Of a stretch of 64,000 nucleotides of DNA, positions 60,182 to 64,000 are shown one piece after another. Each line of letters opens with the position of its first letter. Positions within the stretch are counted from its first letter, which is position 1. A model generated the notes under the pieces. It ran no database searches, was not told the DNA's origin, and worked only from the letters and a program-made list of their open reading frames with translations. The position numbers and the translations under genes are program-made. The stretch comes from JAFGKK01 sp964521085. GTDB lineage: Bacteria; Chloroflexota; Anaerolineae; Anaerolineales; RBG-16-64-43. The stretch lies in contig CAZFPL010000008.1 of the NCBI GenBank assembly GCA_964521085.1, positions 33,242 to 97,241 of the forward strand, read 5' to 3'.

Positions 60182-60880
60182 CTATAACAGGTATTCGAAG
60201 CAACCGATCCCGGTGTATTCCACGATGACAGAATCGCATCCGCGCAGGAGGACGTAGATATATTTATACGCCGCCTTCTCGGTGATGCGCACCCTGTTCC
60301 CTCCCTCGCGTACGATCGCCACATCCGTGCTGGCCTCTGGGAACATTGCGTCAGCCTCTCCATGCATCCAGACGGTGGGTCCCTGGATGCCGAGCAGCGT
60401 CAATTTCAGCCGGATGTATTCGCTTTCAAATCTGCCTTTGACGTAGTTCCCGCAATACTCGCCGATAGTGCAGGTCGGTTTTATCCACAGCGTCACAAAA
60501 TTGCTCGACGGAGGAGGAGCGGTGCAGGGGGTGGCGAGATACGGCACCCCCGGTTCCAGATCGTCCACGCATCCGGACCACGTTCCGATTACTGCAAACC
60601 ATCCGGAAAGGTCCAGAGTATCGGTTGCAGGAAGGGGCGTTGCCGTGGGCGACGGAGGGATAGGTGATGAAGTGGCCGTGTACGTCGGCTCAGCTTCGGT
60701 CGGCGAGGCCGTCTCAACGGGCTCGGCCTCAATCGGCGTGGTTGTCGCGGAGAGGGGTGTCGATGTTGCGGTAAAGGCAGTTATGGTCTCCGTGCCGCCG
60801 GGAAACTTGCATGCCAGCGCGGCGAGGATGCAAGCGGTCAAGACAGGAAAGAGCCTTTGTTTGCCGTTATGCTTATTCAT
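60182..60880 (-). CDS. Lipoprotein with long Thr/Pro linker, unknown
   Basis: The 232-residue predicted lipoprotein (ACILAALAC lipobox) has a linker of about 70 residues rich in Thr, Ser, Pro and Ala. A small globular domain follows: LSGWFAVIGTWSGCVDDLEPG near residue 95, then SNFVTLWIKPTCTIGEYCGNYVKGRFESEYIRLKLTLLG and RITEKAAYKYIYVLLRGCDSVIVEYTGIGCFEYLL. Six cysteines in the domain suggest disulfides outside the cell. No family recognised. The frame is open back to 61141. The ATG at 60880 was chosen for its GGAGGAGAC ribosome-binding site and because it starts the signal peptide. Confidence 0.75.
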   Translation of the reverse strand: MNKHNGKQRLFPVLTACILAALACKFPGGTETITAFTATSTPLSATTTPIEAEPVETASPTEAEPTYTATSSPIPPSPTATPLPATDTLDLSGWFAVIGTWSGCVDDLEPGVPYLATPCTAPPPSSNFVTLWIKPTCTIGEYCGNYVKGRFESEYIRLKLTLLGIQGPTVWMHGEADAMFPEASTDVAIVREGGNRVRITEKAAYKYIYVLLRGCDSVIVEYTGIGCFEYLL

Positions 60881-61198
60881 ACCGTCTCCTCCTGGTCTCG
60901 TATCCGGGTTCGAACCATCTACCATTGTATCCAAGTCGGGGAAAACGCGCTGAAGAAAGAAACCATCGGACGGGGCTTCCATGATCGGGCCGGCCGGCGC
61001 CTTCTTTTCCTTGGCAAGGCATAAACTCAAAGTCAACATCGCAAGCCACTTGAAGAGCGTGTGCAGACAAACTCGCAATGGATAGAAAGAAATCTCGTCA
61101 TACGGCGAGTTTCTTCTCCATACTTCATCCTTGGTGGGCAAGCCCAGCAGACCCGCTTTGTCTTTCGGTTGGCCTGCGCCTTTGGGCTTGATAGTCCG
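60881..61198. other. Intergenic, no gene; weak hairpin on the minus strand
   Basis: No supported gene lies here. At about 61088-61113 the minus strand can fold GAAACTCG with CGAGATTTC around an eight-base loop, followed by TTTC. This is a weak candidate terminator for the SDR gene that ends at 61199. Confidence 0.3.
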
Positions 61199-62038
61199 TC
61201 AGGTTTCTTCCAGCTTCAATGGCCTGGGTTGCTTACCATCCACATCGGTATATCCATATTCCCCGGCCAGCGCCGCCGCCACATGGATTTTGCCGGACTT
61301 AAGCATGATATCCGGATCGCCGGCGAGCGCCGCCACGGCGCGTCCGATGAATTGGGGAGACTCCGAATTGGAGAGGTCCCAATACTCGGCCGCTTTCATT
61401 ATGGCCTCCGTTCGCACCAAACCCGGGTACAGGGATACGACCGCCACATTATGCTCGCGCAATTCGTGCGCCATACAGGCCGCCATACGATCCGAAGCCG
61501 CTTTAGCGACCCCATAGGCAACCCCCTTGTCATCCCGTTGGGCCGCAAAGAACGAGATATTGACGATCAAACCGGCGTGTTGCGCAATCATGATGGGCGC
61601 GGCGAGAACGCTGGCAACGTAATGGGCGCGGACTCCCGCCTGAAACATCGAATCCCAACGCGAAATCGGAACCGTCCAGAACCCCTTTTCCTTCCAAAAC
61701 TCGGTCCCGTTATTAAAGTGCTCATAGCCGCCCCAGACGTTATTGACCAGAATATCCAGACGGTTTTGCTCGGCGCGGATACGCGCAAACACCGATTCGA
61801 CTTCCGGATCATTCCGGTGATCGCACCGGACGGCAACGCCTTTCCCGCCCAATCGCGTGACCTCGTCGGTGGTTTGATGAATTGTGCCGGGAAGGGCTAC
61901 TGCGGCTTTGCCTTCTTCCACCGTCCGGCCTGTGACGTAGACGGTGGCGCCGGCTTCGCCCAGACCCAGCGCAACGCCCTTGCCAATTCCACGGCTTGCC
62001 CCCGTCACGAGAGCAACTTTACCGGCGAGAGAATTCAT
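61199..62038 (-). CDS. Short-chain dehydrogenase/reductase (DHRS1-like)
   Basis: The 279-residue SDR has the cofactor motif TGASRGIGKGVALGLGEAGA near residue 12, TGRTVEEG after the second strand (an NADP-type Arg follows the Gly), NNVWGGYEHF, and YGVAKAASDRMAACMAHELRE with catalytic Tyr and Lys. NISFFAAQRDDKG, with the catalytic Ser, and LYPGLVRTEAI are also present. NNVWGGY in place of NNAG and the C-terminal GKIHVAAALAGEYGYTD resemble the DHRS1-like group. The physiological substrate is unknown. Its 5' end overlaps the tail of a broken acetyltransferase gene. Confidence 0.85.
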   Translation of the reverse strand: MNSLAGKVALVTGASRGIGKGVALGLGEAGATVYVTGRTVEEGKAAVALPGTIHQTTDEVTRLGGKGVAVRCDHRNDPEVESVFARIRAEQNRLDILVNNVWGGYEHFNNGTEFWKEKGFWTVPISRWDSMFQAGVRAHYVASVLAAPIMIAQHAGLIVNISFFAAQRDDKGVAYGVAKAASDRMAACMAHELREHNVAVVSLYPGLVRTEAIMKAAEYWDLSNSESPQFIGRAVAALAGDPDIMLKSGKIHVAAALAGEYGYTDVDGKQPRPLKLEET

Positions 62039-62091
62039 GATGGCGTCCTTTCCATTTTGGATTCATAAAGCCGAGGGGAATGACACTGGAT

Positions 62092-62468
62092 TTATTCTGC
62101 GTCCCCCTGCGGCAACGTGCGCCCAATTCCATGCCGCCAGTATTTAGGGGCAATGTAGATGCCCAAATTTCTCCAGTAATACTTGGATCCAGATCGGCGT
62201 CACGACTCGCGCCGATGGTGAGGATACCGGCGGCAACACCATTGATTTCCCAAAGGTATGTTTCTTCCAACCCTGCCGCCAGAGAATTTCGGAAAGCCTC
62301 TTCCCGTTTTTGATAAGTGAATCCCTGAAGAAATGTATCCGGAACGATACCTTTATATGCAACCTGCCAAGAATCAACATGCACTTGGGCGAGTTTAGGC
62401 GCATCCTTAACCTGTGCACGATATAGGTTCAAATGCAGCCAATCCTTTTCGAGGGGAACGACTGGCAA
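62092..62468 (-). pseudogene. GNAT acetyltransferase remnant, frameshifted and truncated
   Basis: The first ~100 codons from 62468 encode the start of a GNAT N-acetyltransferase (AKLAQ-like VHVDSWQVAYKGIVPDTFLQ, then YLWEINGVAAGILTIGASR and TGEIWA). At 62160 the frame must shift by one base to continue as IYIAPKYWRHGIGR, the acetyl-CoA-binding motif A of the family, which then reads into a TAA at 62092-62094. About 50-60 C-terminal residues expected for a GNAT are missing. A one-base deletion plus loss of the 3' end best explains this. Without the shift the frame runs on to 62019 as a nonsense tail. A sequencing error alone would not explain the missing C-terminus. Confidence 0.7.
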
Positions 62469-62474
62469 CTTACA

Positions 62475-62504
62475 CCGCCCCGGCTCCGCCGTGCGGGCCG
62501 GGGC
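62475..62504. repeat. GC-rich palindromic repeat, short copy
   Basis: GCCCCGGC (62477-62484) and GCCGGGGC (62497-62504) are perfect 8-bp inverted arms around CCGCCGTGCGG-type sequence. The arms match the outer part of the repeat at 60089-60147. Confidence 0.55.
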
Positions 62505-62859
62505 CGCATGGCAGAAGGTGCAGAATACAAATTATTTTACCTTAATCGTCAATGAAGAAGAAACAATCAAACACAATAAACCGAAGCGTGATTTATTACC
62601 CACACGACATCCTGGTTCATCCAGGAAACAAATAATTCTTACATCGATAAAACTCGGCGGTCGCATTAGTCTGCCTTACGGACAGTGCTTCAGGCGTTTA
62701 CCCGCGACAGCGGATCTGTACCGAGAGAAGATAGGGAATGGGACGGGGAGTCGGCTGGGCAAGACTTGGATCATTTTACTCGATACATTACCGAAATAAA
62801 AACCATAAACTACTAAAAAGACAAAGGCCAAATCGGCTTCACAAGCATACTGAGCGGTG
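62505..62859. other. AT-rich stretch, no supported gene
   Basis: The base composition falls sharply here and stays low to about 63710. A 102-codon frame (62491-62799) exists, but it starts inside the repeat, has no ribosome-binding site and does not read like a protein. Nothing else is seen. Confidence 0.4.
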
Positions 62860-63414
62860 CTATCGATCTATCCCGGAAGACTGAACTAATTCTTTCTGTC
62901 GGGTGTGTAGACAATGCCATACCGACTCTCCGGCTAACTCATGTGACGATATATCCAGAAAATATTTCATCTTTTTCAATAACCAATGAGATTGTTCTTC
63001 GTCTGCACAAAATCGAAAATAATCGCTATTGTCCAAAATATCTGCCGCTTTGATTAGTAGAGCCCATTTCCCTTCCTCTTTGCATCGATTTAGCATATCC
63101 GTATCGCGTTCATCCCGATTAATAATCGCCGTACAAAAGGAGTTGGCTGCTACGAGTTTTGCTACCGCTGATCCAAATTCCTTTTCAATATTCTCAATCG
63201 TTTCATCAGTATCTTCTATCAAGTCGTGTAGTATTGCCGCCACAACAACATCCCGGCTGTAATTTTGATGATAAAGGTATAAGCCTGTGCGTATACTATG
63301 TAGAATAACAGGTTTTGGATTATGGCCTGATCCAACAATCGAATTAACCAAATAAGTAATGGCCTTTTCAACAACCTTATCGTATGTTGGATTATGAATC
63401 GCCATGCTATTCAT
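62860..63414 (-). CDS. HD-domain phosphohydrolase, SpoT/MESH1-like
   Basis: The 184-residue protein has an HD-type metal-dependent hydrolase domain: His in ILHSIRTGLYLY, the HD pair plus ED in VAAILHDLIEDTDETIENIEKEFGS, and a later Asp in IKAADILDN. The layout (H, HD, ED, then N/D) resembles the ppGpp-hydrolase part of RelA/SpoT and the small MESH1-like enzymes. The synthetase domain is absent. The substrate could be (p)ppGpp or another nucleotide. Several in-frame starts exist, and ATG 63414 has GGAG eight bases upstream. AT-rich codon use unlike the rest of the window suggests recent transfer. It follows the small gene at 63441 by 26 bases. Confidence 0.75.
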   Translation of the reverse strand: MNSMAIHNPTYDKVVEKAITYLVNSIVGSGHNPKPVILHSIRTGLYLYHQNYSRDVVVAAILHDLIEDTDETIENIEKEFGSAVAKLVAANSFCTAIINRDERDTDMLNRCKEEGKWALLIKAADILDNSDYFRFCADEEQSHWLLKKMKYFLDISSHELAGESVWHCLHTRQKELVQSSGIDR

Positions 63415-63440
63415 CTTTCCATCTCCCATAATTGCTTATA

Positions 63441-63707
63441 TTAAAAAACACCGAACCGGACTTCAACCGGAATAGAATCAGCTGATAAATCCTGTAAGCT
63501 TTCTATATTCCACCGGAACCGTTCCATTGGAGGGTCAGATAAAAAGCATTCCATCGAATAACCATCCGCATATGATATTTTCAAATTATTGTAGATAGTT
63601 ATCCTATTAATTGGATTATACAAGTCGTAATTCTTATATGCAAATTGGCCTCTGCAAACCAACAAGTCGATCATAGAGAAGGAAGATAGAAGATTACAAC
63701 AACCCAT
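63441..63707 (-). CDS. Small hypothetical protein, 88 residues
   Basis: No family is recognised. The sequence (LLVCRGQFAYKNYDLYNPINRITIYNNLKISYADGYSMECF, with FRWNIESLQDLSADSIPVEVRFGVF at the end) alternates short strands and is not membrane-bound. The ATG at 63707 is preceded by AAGGAG with 7-base spacing, which supports a real gene. AT-rich like its operon partner, the HD-domain gene 26 bases downstream. It might be an accessory or antitoxin-like partner, but nothing in the sequence proves that. Confidence 0.5.
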   Translation of the reverse strand: MGCCNLLSSFSMIDLLVCRGQFAYKNYDLYNPINRITIYNNLKISYADGYSMECFLSDPPMERFRWNIESLQDLSADSIPVEVRFGVF

Positions 63708-63772
63708 CTCGGGGCTCCTTGTAGATTGTCCATGCGACTCGTCAACAACAACCGGGTCCGGAAAACCCGGCC

Positions 63773-63801
63773 TTGACGGATGTGCCTGCCCGTGCTAATA
63801 T
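63773..63801 (+). promoter_or_regulatory. Sigma-70-type promoter of the leader peptide
   Basis: TTGACG (63773-63778), a 17-base spacer and TAATAT (63796-63801) with TGC before it make the clearest promoter in the window. The expected start of transcription is near 63808, four bases before the leader ATG. Confidence 0.8.
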
Positions 63802-63811
63802 GCCGCCCACT

Positions 63812-63886
63812 ATGAAATCGAACCGGTCCTTCTTCTTTTACGCGTATTTTTACGGCGCCCCTACGGCAGCCGTCGCTTCGCGTTGA
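63812..63886 (+). CDS. Phe/Tyr-rich leader peptide of an attenuator
   Basis: A 24-codon frame starts with ATG at 63812 and ends with TGA at 63884-63886. Residues 7-14 are FFFYAYFY, so seven of eight are Phe or Tyr. The remainder is GAPTAAVASR. Such runs are the sensing codons of transcription attenuators that control aromatic amino acid biosynthesis, as in pheL. It is followed by an antiterminator segment (63875-63882) and a terminator (63921-63954). The controlled gene would begin beyond 64000 and is probably an aromatic-pathway gene, such as DAHP synthase, chorismate mutase/prephenate dehydratase, or an aromatic aminoacyl-tRNA synthetase. That is inference. Confidence 0.8.
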   Translation: MKSNRSFFFYAYFYGAPTAAVASR

Positions 63887-63954
63887 GAAGGGTCCGATCT
63901 TAGTAACTTACCCAACACATACCGCGAGGCCAAACGGCCTCGCGGTTTTTTTTT
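63875..63954 (+). terminator. Attenuator: antiterminator segment and Rho-independent terminator
   Basis: ACCGCGAGGCC (63921-63931) and GGCCTCGCGGT (63936-63946) form a perfect 11-bp stem with an AAAC loop and a nine-T run. GCTTCGCG at 63875-63882, the last codons of the leader peptide, can instead pair with CGCGAGGC at 63923-63930 (one G-U) and block that stem. A ribosome stalled on the Phe/Tyr codons leaves 63875-63882 free. A ribosome at the stop codon covers it. Confidence 0.8.
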
Positions 63955-64000
63955 ATCCCTCTGTCTGGGGTGGCCTTGTGCCACCCTCCGGAGAATTCGG

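Noticed and set aside
60895..60925. GGTTCGAACC resembling a tRNA T-arm
   Set aside because: Flanking bases do not form a T-stem, and no acceptor, D or anticodon arms are present in the surrounding sequence.

Overview
The window looks like one contig piece from a GC-rich, monoderm-like, carbohydrate-degrading bacterium, most likely a Chloroflexota (Anaerolineae-type) genome. That placement is inference. It rests on many lipoproteins with Thr/Pro-rich linkers after the lipobox cysteine, on the mix of GH115, GH27, UxaE and PF06182-type ABC exporters, on ATPase/kinase fusions, and on several start codons placed at the expected transcription start. No rRNA, tRNA or CRISPR array was seen.

1-9758 (+): a sugar-acid locus. 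It holds KDG kinase, a fumarylacetoacetase-family hydrolase, a KDPG aldolase fused to a VOC domain, an IolB/KduI-family isomerase, KduD, UxaE, a LarA-family nickel racemase/epimerase, gluconokinase and 6-phosphogluconate dehydrogenase. Together they would feed uronates through KDG to pyruvate and glyceraldehyde-3-phosphate, and gluconate into the pentose phosphate pathway. 9976-14250: two tandem paralogous secreted esterases, a palindromic repeat, a PHB-depolymerase-like esterase (-), an aldo/keto reductase (-) and a gene broken by an in-frame stop.

14481-17092 (+): an ABC-2 type exporter. 23057-17180 (-): GH27 alpha-galactosidase, two sugar ABC permeases without a binding protein, a PIG-V-like membrane mannosyltransferase and a BNR-repeat lipoprotein. 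23351-26237: CGNR regulator, metallo-beta-lactamase-fold lipoprotein and radical SAM-HhH protein. 26429-30651: pstS-pstC-pstA-pstB (-), with a second, divergent pstB (+). 30740-32657: small unknown genes behind a long stem-loop.

32735-41599 (-): the most unusual region. Three proteins share one P-loop ATPase module. In one it is fused to a Ser/Thr kinase, in one to a membrane/GAF sensor, and in one to an OmpR-type DNA-binding domain. A bactofilin-like membrane protein lies among them. 41828-43150 is an RCC1-repeat lipoprotein.

43151-57159 (+): an AT-rich regulatory region with paired LacI-type operator-like sites, a family-5 (peptide/oligosaccharide) ABC importer, a GH115 alpha-glucuronidase, a small membrane protein and an 860-residue protein of unknown family. 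Import and GH115 action would release glucuronate for the pathway at the left end. 57404-60061: a second PF06182-type exporter, paralogous to the first. 60182-62468: lipoprotein, SDR and a frameshifted GNAT remnant. 62505-63710: an AT-rich island with an HD-domain protein and a small unknown. 63773-63954: a complete Phe/Tyr leader-peptide attenuator whose structural gene lies beyond the window.
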